Source of the DNA: JAKFWI01 sp031399165
Lineage (GTDB): Bacteria; Pseudomonadota; Alphaproteobacteria; Caulobacterales; Aquidulcibacteraceae
Direction of reading: 5' to 3'
Assembly (NCBI GenBank): GCA_031399165.1
Contig: JANNOO010000007.1
Span: 124,001-188,000 of the forward strand
Length of the DNA: 64,000 nucleotides
Made by a program: the position numbers and the translations under genes. Under the pieces are notes generated by a model. The model worked only from the letters and a program-made list of their open reading frames with translations. It was not told the origin of the DNA and did no database searches. Below are positions 16,728 through 25,850 of this stretch, piece after piece (the stretch's first letter is position 1; each line of letters opens with the position of its first letter).

Positions 16728-17597
16728 ATGTTAAGCACTTCGTCCAAATTCACCGCCCTTTCGGTGCTGGTCGTGGACCCCAATCCGCACCACCGCGCCA
16801 TCGTCTCGGAAATTCTGCGGGCTGCCGGCGTTACGCGCATCTTCACTGCCTCAGGCAGCGAAGACGCGCTGCAGGAACTTCGCATGTGGCACCCCAGCGT
16901 GATGATCATCGATTGGGAAATTGCGCCGATCAACGGCATCGACATGACCAAAGCGATCCGCAAGGGTATGCAGGGCGTGGACCGGACGATCCCGATCGTC
17001 ATGCTGACGGCGCGCAATACCGTGTCCGACGTTGAAGTCGCCCGCAAAGCCGGCGTCCATGAATATGCGATCAAGCCAGTTTCATCGGGTGGTTTGCTGG
17101 CGCGCATCGAAGCGTCGGCGATCAAACCGCGCCGGTTTGTTGATAGCCCCGTCTATACCGGCCCCTGCCGCCGCCGGAAAATGATCGAAAACTACCTAGG
17201 CCCGCGCCGCCGCCTGGCCGATCCCGTGGGCGCGGAAACCCAAAAAGCCATGGCGACTTCGTCAGTCGCACGCATCAACGAACTGACCAAGACATTCGAT
17301 CCGGGCGACCGCAATCAGGTCCGCGCCGTGTTTTCGTCAGCGAAGGACGCCAAAACGGTTGCCCAAGAAATCGGCGATCACCCGCTCGGGCGCTCCGCCG
17401 ATTCGCTGGTGAAATACATCGAAGGCATGGGCGCGACCGACCGGCTCGATCCGGAAATCGTGCAGACGCACGTCGAAGCGATGAACCAGCTTGTCGCCCT
17501 GCCCGGCGGGCAAAGCGAAGCGCGCGATCAGGTCGCCAACGGCCTCGAAGCAGTCGTGCAGAAAAAGATGCGCGTGGCGCGCGAGGCGGCGGCCTAG
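16728..17597 (+). CDS. receiver-domain response regulator with helical C-terminal region (second of two)
   Basis: 289-residue protein. REC spans residues ~12-130 with Asp17, phospho-acceptor Asp62 (VMIIDWEIAPINGID), Thr in IVMLTARN and Lys in YAIKPVSSG, so it looks phosphorylatable. After REC comes an arginine-rich motif (VYTGPCRRRK, then YLGPRRRLADP) and a ~110-residue helical tail. No helix-turn-helix, GGDEF or other output domain is present. The build parallels the preceding gene, suggesting duplication and divergence. Its stop overlaps the stop of the convergent dehydrogenase gene by four bases. Confidence 0.82.
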   Translation: MLSTSSKFTALSVLVVDPNPHHRAIVSEILRAAGVTRIFTASGSEDALQELRMWHPSVMIIDWEIAPINGIDMTKAIRKGMQGVDRTIPIVMLTARNTVSDVEVARKAGVHEYAIKPVSSGGLLARIEASAIKPRRFVDSPVYTGPCRRRKMIENYLGPRRRLADPVGAETQKAMATSSVARINELTKTFDPGDRNQVRAVFSSAKDAKTVAQEIGDHPLGRSADSLVKYIEGMGATDRLDPEIVQTHVEAMNQLVALPGGQSEARDQVANGLEAVVQKKMRVAREAAA

Positions 17598-18454
17598 GCT
17601 TTGTTCAACCGCGCGATCAGGCTCGACGTATCCCAGCGTCCGCCGCCCATCGCCTGAATCTCCGCGTAGAATGCATCGACCAATGCGGCGACCGGCAGGT
17701 CCGCGCCATTGGCGCGCGCCTCATCAGCCACCAGCCCGAGATCCTTACGCATCCAGTCCACGGCGAAACCGAAATCAAATTTGCTTTCGGCCATCGTCTG
17801 CCAGCGATGATCCATCTGCCAGGACTGCGCCGCGCCTTTTGAGATCGCGGCAATCACCTTTTCCAGGTCAAGGTCGGCGCGCTGGGCGAAATGCAGACCT
17901 TCCGCCAGGCCCTGCACGAGGCCGGCGATGCATATCTGGTTGACCATCTTCGCCAATTGGCCAGCCCCGGCGCCGCCGACCAGCACGGCATTGGCCGCAT
18001 AAGCCTTCATGATCGGCAGCGCGCGTTCAAACGCTTCAGGCGCGCCGCCCGCCATAACGGTGAGCCGGCCGTTCTGCGCCCCAGCCTGGCCGCCGGAAAC
18101 AGGCGCATCCACAAACGAAATTCCGCTATCCGCAGCCTGCGTGCTTAGCCGCCTCGCCAGCGCCGCCGACGCTGTGGTGTGATCGACGAAAACGCCGCCG
18201 TCCGCCATAACAGGGGCCGCAGCGCCGAACACTTCTTCCACGTCCGCATCAGCGCCGACGCATGCGAATACAAAGCTGCAGCCCTCCGCGGCGCCCTCGG
18301 CGCTTGTGACAGCATTGCCGATATGCTCGCGCGCCCAGGCGAAACTTTTTTCGGGCGAGCGATTGTAGACGCGCACCCGATAGCCCGCGCGCGCCAGATG
18401 GCCTGCCATCGGATAGCCCATCGCGCCGAGTCCGAGGAAGGCGACGTCGTGCAT
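17594..18454 (-). CDS. NAD(P)-dependent beta-hydroxyacid dehydrogenase (3-hydroxyisobutyrate dehydrogenase family)
   Basis: Oxidoreductase of the 6-phosphogluconate-dehydrogenase-like superfamily. The Rossmann glycine motif VAFLGLGAMGYPMAGHLARAG opens the chain, the substrate motif FVDAPVSGGQAGAQNGRLTVMAGG is intact, and the catalytic Lys lies in GAGQLAKMVNQIC. The start is set at ATG 18454 because AGGAG lies 6 bases ahead; an ATG six bases upstream is too close to it. Length is 286. Members act on 3-hydroxyisobutyrate, tartronate semialdehyde or similar; no valine-degradation genes are nearby, so the substrate is open. Confidence 0.87.
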   Translation of the reverse strand: MHDVAFLGLGAMGYPMAGHLARAGYRVRVYNRSPEKSFAWAREHIGNAVTSAEGAAEGCSFVFACVGADADVEEVFGAAAPVMADGGVFVDHTTASAALARRLSTQAADSGISFVDAPVSGGQAGAQNGRLTVMAGGAPEAFERALPIMKAYAANAVLVGGAGAGQLAKMVNQICIAGLVQGLAEGLHFAQRADLDLEKVIAAISKGAAQSWQMDHRWQTMAESKFDFGFAVDWMRKDLGLVADEARANGADLPVAALVDAFYAEIQAMGGGRWDTSSLIARLNKA

Positions 18455-18482
18455 GCGCATCTCCTGCCCACCCTTTCGCAAT

Positions 18483-18986
18483 CTAGGGCGTTGGCGCAAC
18501 GCCGTAGCGGCCGCGGAAATAGGTCAGCCCATCGCCTGGATGCGCATCGTACGCCATCACCTGGCCAACGATCAGGATGTGATCACCGACGTGATGGCGG
18601 GCGACCGTGTGGCAGTCAAAGCGCGCCAGCGCCGTACGCATTAGCGGCGCCCCTACACCGGCGCCGGTGCGGGCCCACCGCTCAATCTCGTGCTCTTCCG
18701 CCGGCAGCGCCCCGTGTGCGGCAAACCGCGATGATTGTGCTTCCTGATCGACTCTCAAAACCGACACGCCCCAATCAGGCGCGCCAGCAAACACGGCGTA
18801 GCGGTCAGACTTATGATCGAGCGACCACATCACGAGACGCGGCGTAAGCGAGACCGAAACGAACGAATTGACCGTGATCGCCCACGCCCCGGCCTCAGCC
18901 GCCTCGGCCGTGATCAACGCGACGCCCGTGGCGAAACTACCCAGCGCGCGCCGATATGCCAAAACCTGATCGATCCCGCCGTCCAT
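18483..18986 (-). CDS. flavin reductase-domain protein
   Basis: 167-residue FMN-binding split-barrel protein of the flavin reductase / HpaC-like family. Diagnostic stretches are YRRALGSFATGVALITA, the core AITVNSFVSVSLTPRLVMWSLD, and DHILIVGQVMAYD near the C-terminus. Such proteins supply reduced flavin to two-component monooxygenases. No monooxygenase partner is present here; the gene lies 28 bases upstream of the dehydrogenase gene on the same strand, so the two are probably co-transcribed. Confidence 0.87.
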   Translation of the reverse strand: MDGGIDQVLAYRRALGSFATGVALITAEAAEAGAWAITVNSFVSVSLTPRLVMWSLDHKSDRYAVFAGAPDWGVSVLRVDQEAQSSRFAAHGALPAEEHEIERWARTGAGVGAPLMRTALARFDCHTVARHHVGDHILIVGQVMAYDAHPGDGLTYFRGRYGVAPTP

Positions 18987-19055
18987 GCTTACTCGTCTTT
19001 AACGGCCATCGGCCAAAGTCCAACCCTAGAGGTTAGAAAGGACGCCGTTTTTCGC

Positions 19056-19952
19056 ATGGCTGCACGCGCAAAGTCCAATCAGGCCCCGATCATCATCAAA
19101 AAGATCAAGAAGGGCGGGGGCGGCGGCCATCATGGCGGCGCTTGGAAAGTTGCGTATGCCGACTTCGTGACGGCCATGATGGCGTTCTTCCTGCTCATGT
19201 GGCTGATCAACACAACCACGCCGGAGCAGAAGCGCGGCATCGCCGATTACTTTGCCCCCGCCTCCGTCTCTCAGACCACAAGCGGCTCTGGCGGGATGCT
19301 GGCCGGCAAGGCGCTTTCAGCCGAAGGCGTGCGCGCCGACAAAGGCTCTCCGGTAATCGACAGCGCTGGCCAGGGCGTCGGCAGCAGCGACAGCCCGGAC
19401 TCCTCCAACCAATCGGGCAAGGATGATGCGGCCGAAAAGGCCAAGCTGGCCGCCCAGAACGCCGAGTTCGATAAAGCCGAAATGTCGATCCGCCAGGCGA
19501 TGCAGGACATGCCGGAGATCGCCGAGCTGTCGAAGCAGGTGATCATGGAAATCACGCCTGAAGGGCTGCGTATCCAGATCATCGACCAGGAAGGCCGGTC
19601 CATGTTTCCGCCTGGCGATGCGCGCCCCTATGAGCGCACGCAGCGCTTGCTGGCCGCGATCAGCGGCGTGATCGCTGAACTTCCCAACCGGCTGTCTATA
19701 AGCGGTCACACCGACGGCAGCCCGCCCAGCCGGGCCGGCCAGTCGAACTGGGAGCTTTCCGCCGACCGCGCCAACGCCTCGCGCCGCGTTTTGCAGGCAG
19801 CGGGTATTCCGACCGACCGGATTTCGTCGGTTTCGGGAAAAGCCGACGCCGAACCCTTATTTCCGGACGATCCCACCCTGCCCGGAAACCGCCGCGTTTC
19901 CATCACTTTGCTTCGCGAAGCGCCGGTTTTACCCCCAGGCCACACGCTCTAG
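19056..19952 (+). CDS. motB: flagellar motor stator protein MotB
   Basis: Stator subunit that anchors the proton channel to peptidoglycan. The 298-residue protein starts with a basic, glycine-rich cytoplasmic tail (IIIKKIKKGGGGGHHGG), then one membrane helix (about 33-53) with the channel Asp36 in YADFVTAMMAF, a plug/linker rich in Ser, Gly and Asp, and a C-terminal OmpA-like domain (LSISGHTDGSPP, NWELSADRANASRRVL, GNRRVSITLL). The ATG at 19056 gives the family-like MAARAKSNQAPIIIKK. motA is not adjacent, as in several alphaproteobacteria where the two are split. It implies a flagellated cell. Confidence 0.94.
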   Translation: MAARAKSNQAPIIIKKIKKGGGGGHHGGAWKVAYADFVTAMMAFFLLMWLINTTTPEQKRGIADYFAPASVSQTTSGSGGMLAGKALSAEGVRADKGSPVIDSAGQGVGSSDSPDSSNQSGKDDAAEKAKLAAQNAEFDKAEMSIRQAMQDMPEIAELSKQVIMEITPEGLRIQIIDQEGRSMFPPGDARPYERTQRLLAAISGVIAELPNRLSISGHTDGSPPSRAGQSNWELSADRANASRRVLQAAGIPTDRISSVSGKADAEPLFPDDPTLPGNRRVSITLLREAPVLPPGHTL

Positions 19953-20023
19953 CCGCAAGACCCTTGACGCCACGCGCCTGCGTGAGACCATCAATTGGGG
20001 CCAAGGCGGGCAGAGGCGATTCC

Positions 20024-20776
20024 GTGACGCGTCATTTTCCGTCGAAGCAACTCAGGTTCTACCTAACCACCCCTTCGCCGTGCCCCTATTTGCCTGACCG
20101 CGAAGAGCGCAAGGTGTTCACCAATCTCGACGGCGGCGAGGCGCTCGGCCTCAACGAGACGCTGACACACGCCGGCTTCCGGCGTTCGCAGAACATCGCC
20201 TATCGCCCCGCTTGCGACGGCTGCGATTCGTGCATTTCGGCGCGCATACCCACGCGCTCATTCGAAATGTCTCGCTCATGGCGCAAGGTGATGGCGCGCA
20301 ACGAAGACCTGCACCGCCTGCGCCGCCCGGCGGAGGCGACCGAAGAGCAGTTCTGGCTGCTGCGCCGCTATCTCAACCATCGCCATGCCGAAGGCGGGAT
20401 GGCCGATATGACGCTCCTCGATTATGCGGCGATGGTCGAAGAAACCGCCGTACATACGCACATCGTGGAATATCGCTACACCAAGGGCGCGGATCGCGAC
20501 GAACTTGCCGGCGCGGCGATTGTCGATTTGCTGCGCGATGGCCTTAGCCTCGTCTATTCCTTCTTCGATCCGCGCGATGAGCGCCGCTCGCTCGGCGCCT
20601 ACATTATTCTGGATCACGTCAGGCAGGCGCAGGCCGCAGGGCTCGAATACGTCTATCTCGGCTATTGGGTGCCGGGCAGCGACAAGATGGGCTACAAAGC
20701 GCGTTTCCGGCCGCTGGAGATTTTGCGCGCCGGCGCCTGGACGCCGTTCGATCCCGCCGCATTCGGCGAAGGCTAG
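20024..20776 (+). CDS. bpt: leucyltransferase of the N-end rule (aspartate/glutamate leucyltransferase)
   Basis: Transfers leucine from Leu-tRNA to proteins with N-terminal Asp or Glu, marking them for ClpS/ClpAP. The 250-residue sequence matches the bacterial ATE1-like family: LRFYLTTPSPCPYLPDREERKVFT, the cysteine cluster CDGCDSC, SRSWRKVMARNEDL, and the C-terminal YVYLGYWVPGSDKMGYKARFRPLE. GTG at 20024 is chosen because it begins MTRHFPSKQLRFYL; an open frame upstream has no conserved residues. Ends overlapping the M48 protease gene (convergent stops). Confidence 0.93.
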   Translation: MTRHFPSKQLRFYLTTPSPCPYLPDREERKVFTNLDGGEALGLNETLTHAGFRRSQNIAYRPACDGCDSCISARIPTRSFEMSRSWRKVMARNEDLHRLRRPAEATEEQFWLLRRYLNHRHAEGGMADMTLLDYAAMVEETAVHTHIVEYRYTKGADRDELAGAAIVDLLRDGLSLVYSFFDPRDERRSLGAYIILDHVRQAQAAGLEYVYLGYWVPGSDKMGYKARFRPLEILRAGAWTPFDPAAFGEG

Positions 20777-21849
20777 GTCGCGGCGGCCGCGCCCCAAGGG
20801 CCCGGCGGCCGGCCGGGCGGCTCCGGCGCTGGCGGTTGAATGTCCCGCCCGCCGGCAAACTCCACCAGCGCCTGAATTCGCTTTTCGATCGGCGGATGAG
20901 TCGCAAACAGTCCGGCGAAATGGGCGCTTTCGTTCTCGATGAACATCTCCCGCACTTCGCCAGGCGCGCGCGCGATCTCGGAATTGCCCGCGATTTTCCG
21001 CAGCGCCGAGATCATTGCGTCTGGATTTTTGGTCAGCTCCACCGCCCCGGCGTCCGCCAGATATTCGCGCCGGCGCGAGAGCGAAAACCGGATCACCATC
21101 GCCAACGCATAGGCGATCGCGATCAGCAGCAGCGCCACCACGATCGCCAGGATGAACCCGCCCCCGCCCTTGCCTGAATCCGAAGACGAACTGGAATAGC
21201 GCGACGAGGACGATGATGAGCGCCTTGAGCTCAAACCACCGCCCCGCAACAGCCCACGGAACACGATCTCAGCGACAAACGAGAAGATGCCGACAAAGAT
21301 CACGGCGATCACGAGCATGCGCACGTCGGCATTGCGCACATGCGTCAACTCGTGCGCCAGCACCGCCTCCAGCTCCTGCTTGTTCAGCCTCTCCACCAAG
21401 CCGGAGGTCACTGTGATCGTGTAATGCCCATCGCGTATGCCGCTGGCGAAAGCGTTGAGCGCTGGCGTATCGACAATGCGCAGGGCCGGCATGGTGATGC
21501 CTCGCGAGATGCAGAGATTTTCCAGCGCGTTGTAAAGATCAGGCGCCTCGGTGCGCTCCACCTTCCGTCCGCCGACAGCCATGTCGATGATGGTTTGATG
21601 AAACAAAAACGCCAGCACGAACCAGACGCCCGCGCCGAGCAGCGCAAACGGCCATGCCCGCTCCATCTCGCGCGCAGCCCATACGAACGGGCCGAGAAGG
21701 CTGTCCCCATCGGTAAATCCGCCCATTCCCGCGAACAGCAGGAACAAGGCGTAGGTCAGTAACAACAGGAGCGATGGAAACCCCGCCAGCAGCAGCAGGG
21801 ATTTCAAATTGTTGTTCCAGATGTGGGTCGAGAGACCGTAAGCGCCCAT
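20773..21849 (-). CDS. M48-family membrane metalloprotease (HtpX-like)
   Basis: Zinc endopeptidase in the inner membrane. Of 358 residues, two N-terminal membrane helices (about 16-40 and 66-88) precede the catalytic motif HELTH at 166-170, with the third zinc ligand Glu in EYLADAGAV near residue 262. Two more hydrophobic segments (177-200, 231-255) flank a striking serine/glycine-rich spacer at about 207-231. A proline-rich tail (PPAPEPPGRPPGPWG) ends it. The upstream lemA gene, 10 bases away, is the usual partner of this subfamily, so the pair probably forms one membrane unit. Confidence 0.9.
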   Translation of the reverse strand: MGAYGLSTHIWNNNLKSLLLLAGFPSLLLLLTYALFLLFAGMGGFTDGDSLLGPFVWAAREMERAWPFALLGAGVWFVLAFLFHQTIIDMAVGGRKVERTEAPDLYNALENLCISRGITMPALRIVDTPALNAFASGIRDGHYTITVTSGLVERLNKQELEAVLAHELTHVRNADVRMLVIAVIFVGIFSFVAEIVFRGLLRGGGLSSRRSSSSSSRYSSSSSDSGKGGGGFILAIVVALLLIAIAYALAMVIRFSLSRRREYLADAGAVELTKNPDAMISALRKIAGNSEIARAPGEVREMFIENESAHFAGLFATHPPIEKRIQALVEFAGGRDIQPPAPEPPGRPPGPWGAAAAT

Positions 21850-21859
21850 CAGGCCGCGA

Positions 21860-22426
21860 TCACGCCCCGAACTTTACCTGCGGCGCGGTGTTCAGCGCGG
21901 CGCGCTCCTCGCCAACGTCGAAGAACTGCCGCTCGACAAAGCCGAACGCGCCGGCAAGTAAAGAAGCCGGAAATTGCTGGATGCCGGTATTGTATTCGTT
22001 GACGGCGTTGTTGAAGAAGCGCCGCGCGGCGGCAATCTTGTTCTCGATGTCGCTCAACTCGCTTTGCAGCTGCTGGAAGTTCTGGTTGGCCTTGAGGTCG
22101 GGATAAGCCTCAGCCAATGCGATCAGCTTACCCAACGCAGCGGTCAGGACGCCTTCAGCAGCCGCCTGGCCCTGAATGCCCGCTGCCGTCGTCGCTGCAT
22201 TCCGCGCGGCAATCACTGCTTCAAGCGTCCCTCGCTCGTGGCTGGCGTAGCCCTTCACGGTTTCCACCAGATTCGGCACGAGGTCGTGACGTTGCTTCAG
22301 CTGCACGTCGATGTCGGCGAACGCCTGATTCGTCCGCTGCCGCAGCGCGACAAGGCTGTTGTAGATCAGCACGCCAACCAACAGCAGCACGCCGACAACG
22401 ATCAGCACAATCAAGCCAGTTGTCAT
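21860..22426 (-). CDS. lemA: LemA family protein
   Basis: 188-residue membrane-anchored coiled-coil protein. An N-terminal membrane helix (LIVLIVVGVLLLVGVLIYNSL) is followed by the LemA core: LRQRTNQAFADIDVQLKQRHDLVPNLVETVKGY and, near the end, RRFFNNAVNEYNTGIQQFP. ATG at 22426 gives MTTGLIVL directly before the helix and is preferred over an upstream in-frame start. LemA proteins occur next to M48 proteases across bacteria; the biochemical role is unknown. Confidence 0.93.
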   Translation of the reverse strand: MTTGLIVLIVVGVLLLVGVLIYNSLVALRQRTNQAFADIDVQLKQRHDLVPNLVETVKGYASHERGTLEAVIAARNAATTAAGIQGQAAAEGVLTAALGKLIALAEAYPDLKANQNFQQLQSELSDIENKIAAARRFFNNAVNEYNTGIQQFPASLLAGAFGFVERQFFDVGEERAALNTAPQVKFGA

Positions 22427-22508
22427 CCACTCGTCCCTTCTCGAACCGTGTCGCACTCTAAGCGGTTTTCCGTGGCGATCAAATGGCGGTGGGAATTCTC
22501 CAATCGCC

Positions 22509-24755
22509 CTAATCCCCCTTGAACTTACCCGACCGGGAGAAGCCTTTTGGCGCCATCAGACCCGCCTGCGCGCGCTTGCCAATCCAGTCACGCCAATCAG
22601 GAACGGCGCGTGTGCGGCCCGATGAGTCGATCCAGGATAGCCCGTCGGCGCTCTTGAACACGGTCGCATCGGCCATGCCGCCATCCTTGTAGGTTTGCAG
22701 CTTCACGCCCTTGCCACGCGGCATTTCCGGCAATTCGGCCAGCGGGAAGATTACCATCTTCCGGTTCTTCCCGATCACCGCGACCATATCCCCGTCAGCC
22801 GGCGTCGCCACGAGCGCGCGCTCCTTGGCGTCAACGCTGAGCAGCAGTTTGCCGCCGCGCTTGGAGGCCAGCATGTCGTCTTCGCTCACCACGAAACCAT
22901 AGCCCTGTGCGCCCGCGACCAATCTCTTGGCGCCTTCCTCATATTTGAACAGCGCCACGGTTTCGTCGTCGTCGCCCAGTTCGATCATCAGCCGGATCGG
23001 TTCGCCCGTGCCGCGCCCGCCGGGTAATTTGTCGGCGCCCAGCGTGAAGGCCCGTCCGTCTGACGCCATCAGCAGCAGCTTATCGGTCGTCTCGCACTGC
23101 ACGGCGAACGCCAGCCCGTCGCCTTCCTTGAACTTGACCGCATCGACGTCTTCGACATGCCCCTTCAGCGCACGGATCCAGCCCTTTTCGGAAAGCACCA
23201 CTGTGACGGGCTCGCGCGTCACGAACGCCTCGACATCTATATCGACCGGCGGCGGCGCCTCGGTGAGCACGCAGCGGCGCCGGCCCCAGGCGGTGTTGGC
23301 GCCGAATATCTCACGCACTTTCTTCAGGGCTTCGGAAACTGCCTTCCACTGCTTCTTCTCGTCCTCAACGAGCTCCTGAAGCTGCTTCTGCTCCTCGCGC
23401 AGCGCCTTGTCCTCGGCGCGGATTTCCATCTCTTCGAGCTTGCGTAATTGGCGCAGGCGGGTGTTCAAAATCGCTTCCGCCTGCACGTCAGAGAGCTTGA
23501 AGCGCGCAATCAGTTTGGGCTTCGGCTCGTCCTCGCGGCGAATGATGCGGATCACTTCGTCGAGGTTGAGATAGGCGATCAGCATGCCGCCCAGAACTTC
23601 CAGCCTGGCGGCGATCTTGCCGAGGCGGAAGCGCGAGCGGCGCAGCAGCACGTCGCGGCGGTGATCCAGGAACGCCTGTAGCACCTCTTTCAGGTTCATG
23701 ACGCGCGGCACTTGCCGCGCATCGAGCACGTTCATGTTCAGCGAAATACGCGTTTCAAGTTCCGAGAGTTTGAACAGGCTCTCCATCAGCACAGCCGGCT
23801 CAACCGTGCGGGCGCGCGGCTCGATAACGATCCGCACCACATCCGTGCTCTCGTCGCGCACGTCGCCCAGAAGCGGCGCCTTTTTCTGCTCGATCAGGTC
23901 GGCCAGATTAGCAATCAGCTTCGCCTTCTGCACCTGATACGGAATTTCCGTGACGATCACGCGCCACATGCCGCGCGACGTTTCCTCAAGCTCCCATTTC
24001 GCGCGCACGCGAAAGCCGCCGCGTCCGGTGGCGTAGGCCTCGCGGATGGAGTCCGGAGATTCGATCAGCAGCCCGCCGGTCGGAAAATCCGGCCCTGGGA
24101 CGAACTTTATGAGATCGTCGATCGTCGCGTTCTTGTGGTTCGCCAGATAAAGGCAGGCATCGATCAGTTCGGCGGCGTTGTGCGGCGGAATGCTGGTCGC
24201 CATGCCGACGGCGATACCGTTTGAGCCGTTGGCGAGCAGATTGGGGAAGCCTGCCGGCAACACCACCGGCTCTTCCTTGCTGCCATCATAGGATGGGCGG
24301 AAATCGACCGCGTCTTCGTCGATGCCTTCAAGCAGCGCCATCGCCGCGCGCGTCATGCGGCTTTCGGTGTAGCGCATCGCCGCCGGGCTATCGCCGTCGA
24401 TATTGCCGAAATTGCCCTGGCCATCGACCAGCGGGTAGCGCGAGGAGAAATCCTGCGCGAGGCGCACCAAGGCATCGTAGATCGATTGGTCGCCGTGCGG
24501 ATGGTAATCGCCCATCACGTCGCCGACGACCTTCGCCGATTTCCGGAACACGGAATCCGGTGAAAGGTTCAGCCGGTACATCGCATAGAGCGTGCGGCGG
24601 TGAACCGGCTTCAGCCCATCGCGCACGTCCGGCAGCGCGCGCGACGTGATCGTCGACAGCGCATAGGCCAGATAGCGGCGGCTTAGCGCCTCGGCCAGCG
24701 GCTCATCAATGATGCGCCCGCCATCCGGCGGCGGGGCGGCGATATCGTCAGCCAT
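22509..24755 (-). CDS. parC: DNA topoisomerase IV subunit A
   Basis: Breaks and rejoins DNA to separate daughter chromosomes, with ParE. The 748-residue chain has DVRDGLKPVHRRTLYAMY, the GyrA/ParC box HPHGDQSIYDALVRL, and the catalytic Tyr129 in AAMRYTESRMT; beta-pinwheel repeats follow in the C-terminal third. At the position of E. coli ParC Ser80 there is Gln90, a substitution found in alphaproteobacterial ParC, which may lower quinolone sensitivity. Follows recO by 29 bases, as usual in this group. Confidence 0.96.
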   Translation of the reverse strand: MADDIAAPPPDGGRIIDEPLAEALSRRYLAYALSTITSRALPDVRDGLKPVHRRTLYAMYRLNLSPDSVFRKSAKVVGDVMGDYHPHGDQSIYDALVRLAQDFSSRYPLVDGQGNFGNIDGDSPAAMRYTESRMTRAAMALLEGIDEDAVDFRPSYDGSKEEPVVLPAGFPNLLANGSNGIAVGMATSIPPHNAAELIDACLYLANHKNATIDDLIKFVPGPDFPTGGLLIESPDSIREAYATGRGGFRVRAKWELEETSRGMWRVIVTEIPYQVQKAKLIANLADLIEQKKAPLLGDVRDESTDVVRIVIEPRARTVEPAVLMESLFKLSELETRISLNMNVLDARQVPRVMNLKEVLQAFLDHRRDVLLRRSRFRLGKIAARLEVLGGMLIAYLNLDEVIRIIRREDEPKPKLIARFKLSDVQAEAILNTRLRQLRKLEEMEIRAEDKALREEQKQLQELVEDEKKQWKAVSEALKKVREIFGANTAWGRRRCVLTEAPPPVDIDVEAFVTREPVTVVLSEKGWIRALKGHVEDVDAVKFKEGDGLAFAVQCETTDKLLLMASDGRAFTLGADKLPGGRGTGEPIRLMIELGDDDETVALFKYEEGAKRLVAGAQGYGFVVSEDDMLASKRGGKLLLSVDAKERALVATPADGDMVAVIGKNRKMVIFPLAELPEMPRGKGVKLQTYKDGGMADATVFKSADGLSWIDSSGRTRAVPDWRDWIGKRAQAGLMAPKGFSRSGKFKGD

Positions 24756-24784
24756 TCTGGCTCCTTTTCGATGCCCCCGTTAAA

Positions 24785-25519
24785 TCAGAGTCGCCCGGCA
24801 AACCCCAAGCGTTCGATCAGCCGCACCCGCGCCGGCGGCATGCCCTGGCCCTGTGGATCAAACAGCCGCCGCTCCAGAAAATACCCCGCGAGCGCCAGTG
24901 CATCGGCCACGTCGCCCTCTTCCACAGGTTTGTCTGCGTCCGTCAGGAAAGGCGGCAGGCGAAGCAGCTTGTCGGCGAACGGCTCGCCCGCCTCGCGGCT
25001 CGCCGCCCGGCCCGAGCGCGGGCTGACAAACGCCAGATCGTCCGCCACGCCGGTCAGCGCGCAGACCGTAAGGTCCAGCCCGTAACCAAGCTCCGATAAG
25101 ACGCCCAATTCAAAGCGCGCATAGAGCGCAGGCCAAACCTCGGACTCGGAGAGCCCTTCGATCAGCAGGATCAGCGCATCGAACAGCGCCGGGTAAGCCT
25201 GCCGCTCGGCTGTTCCCAGCCGCAACAACGCGATGGCTGAACTCATGCCGGCCAGCGCCACCGCGTCTTCCAGCAGATGCGCCGCGTAAGGCCGCGCTAC
25301 CTCGATCGGTGCAAAAAAGCCGAGCTGTTCGCCCGTGCGCGCCTTCCAAGTCGTGCGCACGAGATTGCCGGCCTGCAGCGTCGGGCGTGTGCGCCGGCTG
25401 ATGCCGCCATGCACCATCGCCGCCGCCCGCCCATGCTCGCGCGTGAACAATTCGGCGATCGCGCCGCTTTCGCCGAAGGGCCTGGCCCCCAGCACGATCG
25501 CGTCGTCAGACCATTCCAT
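24785..25519 (-). CDS. recO: DNA repair protein RecO
   Basis: RecFOR-pathway recombination mediator that loads RecA on SSB-coated DNA. The 244-residue protein starts MEWSDDAIVLGARPFGESGAIAELFTREHG, with the OB-fold region GGISRRTRPTLQAGNLVRTTWKAR, and a helical C-terminal domain. The zinc-binding cysteines of some RecO proteins are absent (only CALTG remains), as in many alphaproteobacteria. ATG at 25519 is used; the frame is open upstream into the toxin gene. Its start is one base from the stop of that gene, so translation is probably coupled to it. Confidence 0.92.
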   Translation of the reverse strand: MEWSDDAIVLGARPFGESGAIAELFTREHGRAAAMVHGGISRRTRPTLQAGNLVRTTWKARTGEQLGFFAPIEVARPYAAHLLEDAVALAGMSSAIALLRLGTAERQAYPALFDALILLIEGLSESEVWPALYARFELGVLSELGYGLDLTVCALTGVADDLAFVSPRSGRAASREAGEPFADKLLRLPPFLTDADKPVEEGDVADALALAGYFLERRLFDPQGQGMPPARVRLIERLGFAGRL

Positions 25520-25520
25520 G

Positions 25521-25850
25521 TCAGCGCACCTCGACAACGCTTGCGCCAGCATTGAGCGAGGCTTCGATGTCATCAAGTCGCGGCGCCAACCAAGCTATCA
25601 ACGTATTGCTGGTTGCGTTGCCTAATCTCAGCCACACGATTGCCGGGCCATCCGCCTGTCGTGCCCGGCGAGCCGAAAAGTCCTCGTCTTTGGTCACGAT
25701 TGTCATGCCGCGCGCCAACGCTTCGTCCCATATCCGGCGATCGTCCGCGTCCTTCAAGCCGATTGAGCGGACGTGAATGGCTTCATTGCCGCGCTCTGTC
25801 AGCCATTGCGCCAGATAGGGCGGCAGTTGCTGGTCGATCAGAAATATCAT
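25521..25850 (-). CDS. DUF5615-type PIN-like toxin
   Basis: 109-residue protein of the PIN-like DUF5615 family, the toxin of VapBC-like pairs. Visible signature: MIFLIDQQLPPYLAQWLTERG with the early acidic residue Asp6, HVRSIGLKDADDRRIWDEA, and TIVTKDEDF with the second acidic cluster, then AIVWLRLGNATS. These match the family pattern 'D-x-L-P-x-x-L ... D-x-x-I ... T-x-D-x-D-F' for a likely RNase. It overlaps the DUF433 gene by four bases and ends at the recO start, inside an otherwise conserved housekeeping run. Confidence 0.85.
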   Translation of the reverse strand: MIFLIDQQLPPYLAQWLTERGNEAIHVRSIGLKDADDRRIWDEALARGMTIVTKDEDFSARRARQADGPAIVWLRLGNATSNTLIAWLAPRLDDIEASLNAGASVVEVR

